A DNA stretch of 64,000 nt from Archangium violaceum. GTDB lineage: Bacteria; Myxococcota; Myxococcia; Myxococcales; Myxococcaceae. The DNA lies in assembly GCF_016887565.1 (NCBI RefSeq), contig NZ_CP069396.1:3251001-3315000 (forward strand), written 5' to 3'. Every line of letters starts with the position of its first letter. The stretch's first letter is position 1. The position numbers were made by a program, and so were the translations under genes. This document shows, piece after piece, positions 1 through 7,808 of the stretch. The notes beneath the pieces are model-generated. The model did not search any database, had not been told where the DNA came from, and saw only the letters and a list, made by a program, of their open reading frames with translations.

Positions 1-88
1 CCTCCTTCACCGCCGCGTCGTTCACGTCCACGTCATCCATCCTCCGCACCTTGTACCCGTCTCCGACGAGGCGGCAAGTTGGATTCAT
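1..88 (-). CDS. Partial hypothetical protein, N-terminus only
   Basis: A minus-strand reading frame enters from the left edge and begins at an ATG ending at position 88, giving MNPTCRLVGDGYKVRRMDDV and nine further residues before the edge. A second in-frame ATG ends at position 40 with GGAGG directly beside it, too close to be a good ribosome site. The composition looks like real coding sequence, and the frame stops where the divergent membrane-protein gene's leader begins. I do not recognise the protein. Only about 29 codons are visible, so existence and start are both uncertain. Confidence 0.4.
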   Translation of the reverse strand, partial: MNPTCRLVGDGYKVRRMDDVDVNDAAVKE

Positions 89-197
89 CCGGCTGAAGAG
101 GCGGTCTCCACCACGCGCCTGGCAGCCTGCACGGGCTCCGTCCTCTCCGAACCGGCACCGTCTCGAAATCCTGGGTCCTCGGGAGCCCTTGGGTATC

Positions 198-1772
198 ATG
201 CGCCGAATGGCTTCCGTTCCTCCCCTGGACTCGCGCGCACACGCGCCGAGGGCAATGGACTGGCTCCTGCCCCTGGCCGCGGGCCTCGGGCTCGTGCTGC
301 TGTCCAATGCCTTCACGCCCGTGAACACGGACCTCGGCTGGACGCTCGCGTTCGGCCGTGACCTGTTCCGCACCGGGGTGTTCCCGCTGACGAATGGGCA
401 CAGCTTCACCGAGCCCAACCACCCGCTCGTCATGTACCAGTGGGGCTTCAACGTCATGCTGTACGCGCTCCACTCGAAGTGGGGCGCGGCGGGCGTCATC
501 GTCGCCAAGTGGCTCTGGATGACGCTCACCGTCGTGGGCCTGGCGGCCGCCATCCGCGCCGCCGCCTCCGGCGCACTGGTCCGTCTGCTCGTCCTGCTCG
601 GGGCCGTCCATTTCATGTGGATGGGCTTCGAGCTGGTACGCGCGCAGCTCGTCAGCTTCGCCCTGGTGGCCCTGGTGGTGTACGCGGGCGTCTCGGGGAG
701 CCGGCGTGCCCTCTGGGTTTCCGCCCCTCTGGTGGGGCTGTCGGCCAACTTCCATGGCGGCTTCCTCGCGGGTCTGTTCCTGCTCGCGGGGCTCTGTGGC
801 GCGCTCGCGCTCGAGGCACGGCTGCGCTGGACGGACACCCGCATCCGCCTGGGGGAGCTGGTGGCGATGCCGGTGGTGGCGATCCTCTCGTCGATGCTCA
901 ACCCCTACGGGCCCAGGCTCGTCCTCGAGACCCTCCGGCTCTCGGGAGATCCCGCGCGGCTGCTCGATCGGGAGTGGTTGCCCCTGTGGGACCTGAAGCA
1001 GCTCGTGCCCGGGGAGAAGATCGCCCTGGGTCTGCTGGGCGTCACGGTGCTCCTGTCGCTCGTCTTCCTGCCCAGGAGACGGCTGCGGCTGTGGCTGCTG
1101 CTGGTGCTCGCCGTGGGCACCAGCGTCTCGGCCAGCCGGCACCTGCGCATGGCCCCCATCCTGCTCGCGCCGGTGGTGGCGGCCCTGTTCGAGGCGGCAC
1201 TCGCCCGGGTGAAGGAGCTCCGCCTGGAGCGCCTCGACGCGCTGGCGGTGAAGCTCTCCGGGCTGCTCGCCGTGTGCTTCCTGGCCCTCTGGGCCTTGCG
1301 CGTGCCCGAGGCGTTGAAGTTCATCGAGTGGCCCTTCCGCAACCCCTCGAACGCCATCGCCGTGATGCGGCTCAATGGCTTCTCGGGGAATGTCTGGAAC
1401 GACTTCGACTGGGGAGGGCTGCTGCTGTGGACGGCTCCGGACTCGCGCGTGGCGTGTGACGGGCGCCACGTCATGGCCTACTCCGGCCAGATGATCGACG
1501 CGAACATCAACCTCGGCTTCGACTCGAGGGATCCGCTCGAGGTGCTGGAGCACTTCAAGGCCGACATGGCGCTCCTGAGGACCGATGACCCGGCGCTCAA
1601 GCGCCTGAGCGAGCGATTCACCGTGCTCTTCTGCGATGCCGAGGCGTGCCTGCTGTCGAAGCGGCCCGAGCACATCGCGCGGTACAAGGAGGGGCTGAAG
1701 CTGCCCCCGAACCTGATGTTCACGAGCGAGTACTTCGAGTCACCCGAGGGCCCCGAGGCCGCCCTGCGCTAG
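198..1772 (+). CDS. Multi-pass membrane protein, GT-C glycosyltransferase-like
   Basis: A 524-residue protein with about nine or ten hydrophobic segments filling residues 20-410 and a soluble C-terminal tail. The N-terminal TDLGWTLAFGRDLF followed by a segment ending in YQWGFNVML matches the usual first loop (D-x-G-W-H/T ... W) of uncharacterised GT-C-fold membrane proteins. The late motif GNVWNDFDWGGLLLW plus DGRH also matches their C-terminal signature. The family probably handles lipid-linked sugars, but no substrate can be read. The ATG at 198 is chosen because the 49 codons upstream, opened by a TTG at 51, look non-coding (Arg/Pro-rich). The stop codon overlaps the left end of the inverted-repeat element. 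Function is inferred by fold resemblance only. Confidence 0.75.
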   Translation: MRRMASVPPLDSRAHAPRAMDWLLPLAAGLGLVLLSNAFTPVNTDLGWTLAFGRDLFRTGVFPLTNGHSFTEPNHPLVMYQWGFNVMLYALHSKWGAAGVIVAKWLWMTLTVVGLAAAIRAAASGALVRLLVLLGAVHFMWMGFELVRAQLVSFALVALVVYAGVSGSRRALWVSAPLVGLSANFHGGFLAGLFLLAGLCGALALEARLRWTDTRIRLGELVAMPVVAILSSMLNPYGPRLVLETLRLSGDPARLLDREWLPLWDLKQLVPGEKIALGLLGVTVLLSLVFLPRRRLRLWLLLVLAVGTSVSASRHLRMAPILLAPVVAALFEAALARVKELRLERLDALAVKLSGLLAVCFLALWALRVPEALKFIEWPFRNPSNAIAVMRLNGFSGNVWNDFDWGGLLLWTAPDSRVACDGRHVMAYSGQMIDANINLGFDSRDPLEVLEHFKADMALLRTDDPALKRLSERFTVLFCDAEACLLSKRPEHIARYKEGLKLPPNLMFTSEYFESPEGPEAALR

Positions 1773-1821
1773 TGGAGGGTCCACGAAGTCCTTGGACAGG
1801 GTCCGAGGGCCCGTGGATGTC

Positions 1822-1855
1822 CCCTCTCCCTCTGGGAGAGGGCTAGGGTGAGGGT
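1822..1855 (+). repeat. Dispersed 34-bp palindromic repeat, copy 1
   Basis: The core CCCTCTCCC-TCT-GGGAGAGGG is a 9-bp-arm palindrome followed by CTAGGGTGAGGGT. It lies 3' of the membrane-protein gene, inside the inverted-repeat element, and faces copy 2. Transcribed, it would fold into a GC-rich hairpin without a U tract. Confidence 0.85.
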
Positions 1856-1900
1856 CTTCCTCCTGGAGCGCATGACCCCATGGGAGCTCACAGAGGGACG

Positions 1901-1935
1901 ACCCTCACCCCCCGCCCTCTCCCAGAGGGAGAGGG
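1901..1935 (-). repeat. Dispersed 34-bp palindromic repeat, copy 2
   Basis: The inverse orientation of copy 1 (ACCCTCACCC, then CCCTCTCCCAGAGGGAGAGGG), so the element carries the two repeats head to head. It sits between convergently transcribed genes. Confidence 0.85.
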
Positions 1936-1995
1936 AGCATGCGCAACACGACTCTGTCCACGAACTTCGTGGACCCTCCACTCGCGCCGCGAGCC

Positions 1996-3213
1996 TCAGG
2001 ACTCGGTGAAGTCGAGATCCTGGTGGAAGGTCTCGCGCAGCATCAGCGTGCACACCAGGCCGATGGCGCAGCAGGCCATGCCGAGCATGCGCGTGGCCTC
2101 CAGCGCGCCGAGCGAGGGCTTGAGGGCGAACCAGAGCGAGGTGATGGGGACGGCCAGGCCCCGCACCACGTTGGGGGCGCTGGTGGCGGCGGTGGCGCGC
2201 AGGTTCGTTCCGAACAGCTCGCTCGCGGTGGTGACGAAGACGGACCAGTAGCCGGTGGCCGCGCCGACCACGAAGACCATCGCGTAGAAGGGCATCGCGC
2301 CGCGCGGGGCCACCTCGAGGAACGCGAGGATGGAGAGGGCGAGCGTGACGAGGAAGATTCCAATGGCCCACTTGCGGCTGCGCAGCAGCTGGCTGAGCCA
2401 CCCGCTCGAGAAGTTGCCCACCACCACGCCGCCGTAGGCGAAGCCGATGACGCGGCCGGGCTGGATGGCCTCGGCGAGGCCCATGGCCCGACCCAGCTCC
2501 GGCGCGAACACGAAGAGCACGCCGGTGGCGAACCAGATGGGCATGGCGCTCAGCACGATGCAGGAGAAGCGCATCAGCCGGTCCGCGGGCCACAGCAGTC
2601 CCAGGGGATTGCCTCGTGGCGCGGTGCCCTGGGCCATCTGCTCGTACAGGCCGCTCTCGGACACGCCCAGGCGCAGGGCGAGCAGGACGAACCCGAGCAC
2701 TCCTCCGAGGATGTAGCAGGCCTTCCAGCCCAGCAGCTCGGCGACGACACCCGCGACCACGGCCCCCAGCAACCCCACGGAAGCGACGATCGTGGTGCCC
2801 ACGCCGCGCAGCCTCGTGGGGAGCAGCTCGCCCACCAGGGTGATGCCGGCTCCGAGCTCTCCTGCCAGACCGAAGCCCGCCAGGGCGCGCAGCACGGCGT
2901 ACGCCTCCACGCTGGTGACGAAGGCGTTGAGCAGGTTCGCGGTCGAGTAGAGCGCGATGGAGGCGTAGAGGGTGCGGGTGCGGCCGAAGCGATCTCCCGC
3001 GGCGCCGAAGGCGAAGCCTCCGAGCAGCATGCCGATGAGCTGCATGTCCAGCAGGTGTTTGCCGAGGCGGGCCAGCTCCTCGGCATCCGTCACGCCCATC
3101 CCGCGCAGCGAGGGGATGCGCAGGATGGAGAACATGACGAGGTCGAACATGTCGACGAAATAGCCGAGGGCGGCCACCAGCACGGCGAGCCACGGACGAC
3201 GGTCGGGGGACAT
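1996..3213 (-). CDS. MFS transporter
   Basis: A 405-residue major facilitator superfamily permease with twelve predicted hydrophobic segments. The loop between helices 2 and 3 carries the family signature GDRFGRTRTL (motif A), and the helix-4/5 region has GAGITLVGELLPTRLRG, a form common in the sugar-porter and aromatic-acid/H+ symporter branches. It acts in the inner membrane by proton- or ion-coupled transport, but no substrate can be deduced. It starts at an ATG ending at 3213, 35 bases downstream of the stop of the lipoprotein gene, and ends beside the MITE-like element. Specificity is unknown. Confidence 0.88.
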   Translation of the reverse strand: MSPDRRPWLAVLVAALGYFVDMFDLVMFSILRIPSLRGMGVTDAEELARLGKHLLDMQLIGMLLGGFAFGAAGDRFGRTRTLYASIALYSTANLLNAFVTSVEAYAVLRALAGFGLAGELGAGITLVGELLPTRLRGVGTTIVASVGLLGAVVAGVVAELLGWKACYILGGVLGFVLLALRLGVSESGLYEQMAQGTAPRGNPLGLLWPADRLMRFSCIVLSAMPIWFATGVLFVFAPELGRAMGLAEAIQPGRVIGFAYGGVVVGNFSSGWLSQLLRSRKWAIGIFLVTLALSILAFLEVAPRGAMPFYAMVFVVGAATGYWSVFVTTASELFGTNLRATAATSAPNVVRGLAVPITSLWFALKPSLGALEATRMLGMACCAIGLVCTLMLRETFHQDLDFTES

Positions 3214-3248
3214 GGGCTCAACCTAGCACGGGTCCCCCGTCCACTGCC

Positions 3249-4862
3249 TCAGCGGCACTGGGGCTGGGCGGAGGCGCCAGCGCTGGTGGCCAGGAGGCCG
3301 AGGAACTCGTTCACCTGGGGCTCCTGCCCGTTCTGCCAGAGCGAGGACTCCGCCCAGCACTGCACCCAGGGGAGCCCCCAGTTCGCCGGGAGCTCACTGC
3401 ACTGGGCCCGGCGCGCGGCCCCGCGGGCCACGCTGTCCTGCTGCACCGCCGCGAACACGTGCGGCGTGACCTGCTGGACGAAGGCGTTCGCGTAGGTCCC
3501 CGACGTGGGGATCTCCAGCGGATCCGGCCGGAGCCCGGCGGGCCCGAAGCCCACATGCTCCACATCCTCGAAGCGCAGCTCGCCCTCCTGCGGCGCCGAG
3601 GGGGCCGAGCCCGGGGTGCTCGCCTGCACAGTGAAGCGGTAGCCCGACGCCCAGCGGTGGGTCAGCACGGAGTAGGTGAAGTCGTCGTACACGTTCTCGG
3701 TCACCGTCTCGGGGATGCTGTCCAGGTGGTTGCGCGCATCGTTGCGCTCACGCGTCAGCCGCTTGAGGGACTCGGTGAGTTCCGTGGCCTCGTCGCAGGG
3801 CGACTTCGTCTTGGACTCGGTGCAGCCGACACAGGAGGCATCGTGCGTACGGTTGGGCGCCTGGCACGCCGCATCCTTCTCCTTCTTCCGCCGCTCGGTG
3901 GACTCGATGTCTTGATCGATGCGCTTGAGGTCCCTCCGGGCATCCCTGAAGGAGGGATTGGGCACCTGCCGCGTGCCGCTGACGTAGTTCAGACGGCGTA
4001 TGTCCTCGGAGACGTTCTCCACCGCGCGCTGGATGAGCGCGCTCACATAGATCTCCAGTGGCTCCGGCTGCCCGGGCATCATCCCGCTCTCCGCGCACCG
4101 CGCCGCGGGAGCCAGGTTCCCGGAGATGCGCTCGCACAGGTTGGAGAGCTGCTCGGAGATCTGCGGCGACATCTTCCCGCCAATGCGGGCGGACACGGGG
4201 ATGGCGCTCTGGGTGAGGAAGCTCTGGCGGGCCTGCTCGAAGCGCGACGTCGTGTTCGCGTCGGGTGCCAGGCACTTCGCCGCGTTCCACAGCACGGAGG
4301 CGGCGCCCGCGTTGCTCGGTGCCTGCGCGGTGGCGGCGAGGCTCGCGAAGCGCGAGGAGAGCTGGGTGGCGCGCTGGGTGAGCAGCGACTCGTAGCTCGG
4401 AACGGGGAGCTGTCTGGCGCGGGACTGGAGGCAGGCGACCTCGGCCAGCGCCGTGCTTAGCGGGCCCTCCGCCTTCCACTGGGAGGCGCAGCGCTCCGCG
4501 TGCAGCTTGCTGGCCTTCTCGAGCATCGAGGCGACCTCGGGATCGCCGGGCATGATGTCCAGGGTCGCGAGCAGGGGAGGGAGGCACAGATCGAGATCGC
4601 CCGCGTCGCACGCCGGGCGCGCGGTCGCGATGGCGTTGTCCGTCGCCTTGCGCGCGAAGACGGGGGCCCGGCTACAGGCCTTCTCGTCATCGGGAGAGGC
4701 CGCACAGGCCGAACGGTAGGCGATGGCCGCGGTCAGGAAGTCCCCGCGAACCGCCGCGTCTTCGGCGCGGGACATGGCCTCACGGTAGGCGGTGTTGCAG
4801 CCGCTCAGGATCAGCAGGCCGAGCAGCGGGGAGAAGCGCGAGAGCGGGAGTTGGGAACGCAT
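3249..4862 (-). CDS. Large lipoprotein of unknown function
   Basis: A 537-residue protein with an N-terminal signal and lipobox LILSGC (Cys22), so it should be lipid-anchored outside the inner membrane. The segment after the Cys (AEDAAVRGDFLTAAIAYRSACAASPDD) reads like a TPR-type helix pair. Residues around 310-375 are charged and coiled-coil-like, with a Cys cluster (DASCVGCTESKTKSPCDEA). The C-terminal 150 residues are beta-rich in appearance. I recognise no named family. It is probably cotranscribed with the MFS gene downstream (35-bp gap). Confidence 0.8.
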   Translation of the reverse strand: MRSQLPLSRFSPLLGLLILSGCNTAYREAMSRAEDAAVRGDFLTAAIAYRSACAASPDDEKACSRAPVFARKATDNAIATARPACDAGDLDLCLPPLLATLDIMPGDPEVASMLEKASKLHAERCASQWKAEGPLSTALAEVACLQSRARQLPVPSYESLLTQRATQLSSRFASLAATAQAPSNAGAASVLWNAAKCLAPDANTTSRFEQARQSFLTQSAIPVSARIGGKMSPQISEQLSNLCERISGNLAPAARCAESGMMPGQPEPLEIYVSALIQRAVENVSEDIRRLNYVSGTRQVPNPSFRDARRDLKRIDQDIESTERRKKEKDAACQAPNRTHDASCVGCTESKTKSPCDEATELTESLKRLTRERNDARNHLDSIPETVTENVYDDFTYSVLTHRWASGYRFTVQASTPGSAPSAPQEGELRFEDVEHVGFGPAGLRPDPLEIPTSGTYANAFVQQVTPHVFAAVQQDSVARGAARRAQCSELPANWGLPWVQCWAESSLWQNGQEPQVNEFLGLLATSAGASAQPQCR

Positions 4863-5003
4863 GCGGACGATCGTGGGGCTACGGGGTGTGAGGCAGTGGA
4901 CGCACTCGGGGGCCGCTTATTCACCGACCGAGCTGCCCCCCTGGTTTGTCTTCACATCCTAGCAGCACCGGACACCTGGCTTCCCGGGGGCCCCTGACGA
5001 CGA

Positions 5004-5035
5004 AGGGCCCCGGGTTCCGGAGAACCCGAGGCCCT
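5004..5035 (-). terminator. Hairpin terminator candidate after cystathionine beta-synthase
   Basis: A strong stem with arms AGGGCC-C-CGGGTTC and GAACCCG-A-GGCCCT around a CGGA loop lies about 77 bases 3' of the minus-strand beta-synthase gene and 5' of the lipoprotein gene. On the minus strand it is followed by TTCGTCGTC, which is only weakly T-rich. Confidence 0.5.
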
Positions 5036-5072
5036 GGTCTTGGGGCGGGAGGTGAACCCGGGTGGTCCCGGT

Positions 5073-5107
5073 ACCCTCACCCCGTCCCTCTCCCGGTGGG
5101 AGAGGGG
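5073..5107 (-). repeat. Dispersed palindromic repeat, copy 3
   Basis: ACCCTCACCCCGTCCCTCTCCC, here with a CGGT rather than AGAG centre, lies immediately 3' of the minus-strand beta-synthase gene. Like copies 4, 5 and 7 it has an outward CGGGTT-type tail (GAACCCGGG near 5054). Confidence 0.75.
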
Positions 5108-5111
5108 TGGG

Positions 5112-6476
5112 TTACGCCGCCGTGCGGTGCATGTACTCGATGAGGTCGATCTTCGTCACGATGGCCAGCACCTTCTCGCCCTCCTTCACCACCGCCACCT
5201 TGTCCTGGTTGAACACCTCGCGCAGCCGGTTGAGGCTCGTCTCCGGTGCCACCACACCCTGCAGCGGCGCCACGATGCTGTCGATCGTGTCCGCGAACTT
5301 CACCTTGTTCGCCACCAGCGCGTTGAGCAGGTCGTACTCGTGGATCATCCCCACCGCGCGCCCGTCCTCGCTCATCACCGGCATCTGGCTGATGCCGTGC
5401 TGGCGCATCGTCTCCACCACCTGGTCCACCTTCTGGCCCTTGCGCGCCGTCACCACCGCCCGCTTGCCGTTGAGCAGATCGCGCACCGTCCCCGCGCCCT
5501 TCTCCTCCAGGAAGCCGTTGTCGCGCATCCACTCGTCCGAGTGGAACTTGCTGATGTAGCTCATGCCCGTGTCGGGCAGGATGACGACGATCGTCTTGCC
5601 CTTGCCGACCTCCTTGGCCAGCTGCACCGCCACGTGCACCGCCGCGCCCGCCGAGCCTCCCGCGAAGATGCCCTCCTCGCGCGCCAGCCGCCGCGCCGCC
5701 ACGAAGCTCTGGCGGTCATCCACCTGCCGGATGTCGTCCACCACCTTGAAGTCCATGGCGCCGCACAGCATGTCCTCGCCGATACCCTCGACCTTGTACA
5801 CGTGCGGCTCGGTCAGCTTGCCCGTCTTGAAGTACCCCTCGTAGACGGAGCCCTCCGGATCCACGCCCACGTTCTTCAGGCCGGGGATCTTCTCCTTGAG
5901 GTACTTGCCCGCGCCGCTCATCGTGCCGCCGGTGCCCAGGCCCGACACGAAGTAGTCGATCTTCCCGTCCGTCTGCTCGTACAGCTCCGGCCCGGTCACC
6001 TTGTAGTGCGCCTCGATGTTGTCCGGGTTGTGGTACTGGTTGAGCATGAACGCGCCCGGGGTCTCCCGGTGGATGCGCTTGGCCGTCTCGTAGTAGCTGC
6101 GAGGGTCCTCCGCCGGCACGTTCGTCGGCGTCACCACCACCTGCGCGCCCAGCGCCTTGAGGCGGTTGATCTTCTCCAGCGACATCTTGTCCGGCATGGT
6201 GAAGATGCACTTGTAGCCCTTCACCGCCGCCGCCAGCGCCACGCCCATGCCCGTGTTGCCGCTCGTGTTCTCCACGATGGTTCCGCCCGGCTTGAGCTTC
6301 CCCTCCTTCTCGGCCTTCTCGATGATGTAGAGGGCCATGCGGTCCTTGATGGACGCGCCCGGGTTCATGAACTCGCACTTGACCAGCACCGTCGCGTCAT
6401 TGGGCCCGACCAGGCGGTTGAGCTTGACCAGAGGCGTGTGGCCGATAGCGGAAAGGATGTTGTCGTGGATGTCCAT
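5112..6476 (-). CDS. cbs: Cystathionine beta-synthase
   Basis: A 454-residue PLP enzyme that condenses serine (or O-acetylserine) with homocysteine to cystathionine in reverse transsulfuration. The PLP-binding core occupies about residues 1-320, with the Schiff-base Lys in GASIKDR (K44), the substrate loop TSGNTG (71-76) and the phosphate-binding GLGTGGT. A pair of CBS (Bateman) domains follows (about 325-454), which in this family can bind adenosyl ligands. There is no haem-binding N-terminal extension as in mammalian enzymes. The ATG at 6476 begins MDIHDNILSAIGHTP, the usual N-terminus; upstream frame residues are Arg-rich and non-coding. A good promoter lies 28-60 bases upstream. Confidence 0.93.
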   Translation of the reverse strand: MDIHDNILSAIGHTPLVKLNRLVGPNDATVLVKCEFMNPGASIKDRMALYIIEKAEKEGKLKPGGTIVENTSGNTGMGVALAAAVKGYKCIFTMPDKMSLEKINRLKALGAQVVVTPTNVPAEDPRSYYETAKRIHRETPGAFMLNQYHNPDNIEAHYKVTGPELYEQTDGKIDYFVSGLGTGGTMSGAGKYLKEKIPGLKNVGVDPEGSVYEGYFKTGKLTEPHVYKVEGIGEDMLCGAMDFKVVDDIRQVDDRQSFVAARRLAREEGIFAGGSAGAAVHVAVQLAKEVGKGKTIVVILPDTGMSYISKFHSDEWMRDNGFLEEKGAGTVRDLLNGKRAVVTARKGQKVDQVVETMRQHGISQMPVMSEDGRAVGMIHEYDLLNALVANKVKFADTIDSIVAPLQGVVAPETSLNRLREVFNQDKVAVVKEGEKVLAIVTKIDLIEYMHRTAA

Positions 6477-6510
6477 CGGGTTCTCTCTTGGGGTAAGGAA
6501 ACCGGCGCGA

Positions 6511-6539
6511 CTTATATCCGCCACGCTGGTATCGGTCGA
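6511..6539 (-). promoter_or_regulatory. Predicted sigma-70-type promoter of cbs
   Basis: On the minus strand, TCGACC (6534-6539) and TATAAG (6511-6516) are separated by 17 bases. The -35 overlaps the 8-bp palindrome GGTCGACC (6534-6541), a possible operator. The predicted leader is about 28 bases. Confidence 0.6.
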
Positions 6540-6681
6540 CCTTGGTCGGCTGCCTGTTCCCCCAGGGGCTTCCGACACGGTGCGGCGTAGCGCGGCTCGG
6601 GTCCTCGGGCTGCCTCCCGCGCCCTGCTTCCGTGCATGTCGGGCATTCGACCGGCCGTGAAATGTCCGCGCACTTGGCGCT

Positions 6682-6709
6682 TTGACCCGGCCCTCCTCGC
6701 TCCCATACT
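6682..6709 (+). promoter_or_regulatory. Predicted promoter of the amgK-murU pair
   Basis: TTGACC (6682-6687), a 16-base spacer and CATACT (6704-6709), followed by about 33 bases to the ATG at 6749. The -35 is the same TTGACC seen before rpsO. Nothing else is evident in the 272-base divergent gap with cbs. Confidence 0.5.
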
Positions 6710-6748
6710 CCCGCCTCCCTCTCACCACTCCGGGAGAAGCGTTCACTT

Positions 6749-7786
6749 ATGGAACTCGAGGCCGCGCTGCGCGACCAGGTGGGGAAGGCCATCGGCCGCC
6801 CCGTGCCCCAGGCCCCCATCAAGAAGCTCAAGGGCGATGCGAGCAACCGCTCCTACTACCGCGTGGGCACCGCCCCGGAGAGCTGGGTGGTCATGGAGAT
6901 GCCCCTGGACGCCTCGAAGAAGAGCGAGGAGGCCTCCAAGGGTGAGCCGCCCAAGGAGCTGCCCTTCGTCAACGTCCACCGCTACCTCGAGAAGCTGGGT
7001 GTCCGCGTGCCGCGCATCCTGCGCTACGACGAGCCCGCGGGGATGATGGTCCTGGAGGACCTGAGCGACGTCACCTTCGAAGCGGCGCTCGAGGGCGGCC
7101 GCAACAACGAGGCCCTCTACACCCGCGCCGTGGACCTGCTGGCCCGCCTGCGCGCCGAGGCCGAGCGCAAGCCCGACCCGGAGTGTCTCGCCTTCACCCG
7201 CGCCTTCGACGAGGACCTGTACGACTGGGAGCTCCACCACTTCCGCGAGTGGGGCCTCGAGGCGTGGAGTGGCAAGAAGCCCACCGAGGCCGAGCGCGCC
7301 GAGCTGGACCGCACCTTCCGCGACATCGCGAAGCAGCTGGCCGCTGCTCCTCGCGGCTTCACCCACCGCGACTACCAGAGCCGCAACATCATGGTGAAGA
7401 ACGGCGAGCTGGTGGTCATCGACTTCCAGGACGCCCTCCAGGGCCCGCGCCAGTACGACCTGGTGGCCCTGCTGCGCGACAGCTACGTGGAGCTGGACCG
7501 TGGCTTCGTGGACACCATGCTCGACCGGTACATCGCGACCTTCTCGCAGGTGACGGGCGAGCGCATCGACGCGAAGTCCTTCAAGGCCTTCTTCGACCTG
7601 CTCACCATCCAGCGCAAGCTGAAGGACGCGGGCCGCTTCGAGTTCATCAACCGCGTGAAGGGCAACCCGGGCTTCCTGGTGTCCATCCCCGCCTCGCTGC
7701 GCTACGTGCGCGATGCGTTCAAGGCGCGGCCGGAGATGAGCGGGCTGCAGAAGCTGGTGGCCAGGTACGTGCCCGAGCTGGGCTGA
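6749..7786 (+). CDS. amgK: Aminoglycoside-phosphotransferase-fold sugar kinase, AmgK-like
   Basis: A 345-residue APH-fold kinase. It has the nucleotide-binding start (LKGDASNRSYYRV), the catalytic loop FTHRDYQSRNIMV (HRD at about 206-208) and the metal site VVIDFQDA. The family includes AmgK, which phosphorylates N-acetylmuramic acid and N-acetylglucosamine at the anomeric carbon in the cell-wall recycling route of pseudomonads and Caulobacter. The assignment rests on the family and on the adjacent nucleotidyltransferase 22 bases downstream, since AmgK and MurU genes are typically paired. It could be a kinase for another sugar. It is cytosolic and probably cotranscribed with the next gene. 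Confidence 0.82.
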   Translation: MELEAALRDQVGKAIGRPVPQAPIKKLKGDASNRSYYRVGTAPESWVVMEMPLDASKKSEEASKGEPPKELPFVNVHRYLEKLGVRVPRILRYDEPAGMMVLEDLSDVTFEAALEGGRNNEALYTRAVDLLARLRAEAERKPDPECLAFTRAFDEDLYDWELHHFREWGLEAWSGKKPTEAERAELDRTFRDIAKQLAAAPRGFTHRDYQSRNIMVKNGELVVIDFQDALQGPRQYDLVALLRDSYVELDRGFVDTMLDRYIATFSQVTGERIDAKSFKAFFDLLTIQRKLKDAGRFEFINRVKGNPGFLVSIPASLRYVRDAFKARPEMSGLQKLVARYVPELG

Positions 7787-7808
7787 CAGGAGAGGGGAGG
7801 GGCCGCAC

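Larger units (their letters stand above)
1771..1982. mobile_element. MITE-like element with 32-bp terminal inverted repeats
   Basis: The 32 bases at 1771-1802 are the inverted complement of 1951-1982 with 3 mismatches; the shared outer 19 bases read AGTGGAGGGTCCACGAAGT. The right repeat itself holds a 9-bp palindrome (GTCCACGAA-C-TTCGTGGAC). Inside, two copies of the dispersed 34-bp palindrome face each other. The element is 212 bp, has no coding capacity, and starts within the TAG stop of the upstream gene. Non-autonomous MITE is an inference; no target-site duplication is obvious and no other complete copy is present here. Confidence 0.6.

Noticed and set aside
33-1673. Minus-strand frame opposite the GT-C-like membrane protein
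   Set aside because: Gln/His/Arg/Pro-rich shadow composition. The plus strand encodes a membrane protein with family motifs. Only a short minus-strand partial gene at 1-88, in a different frame, was kept.
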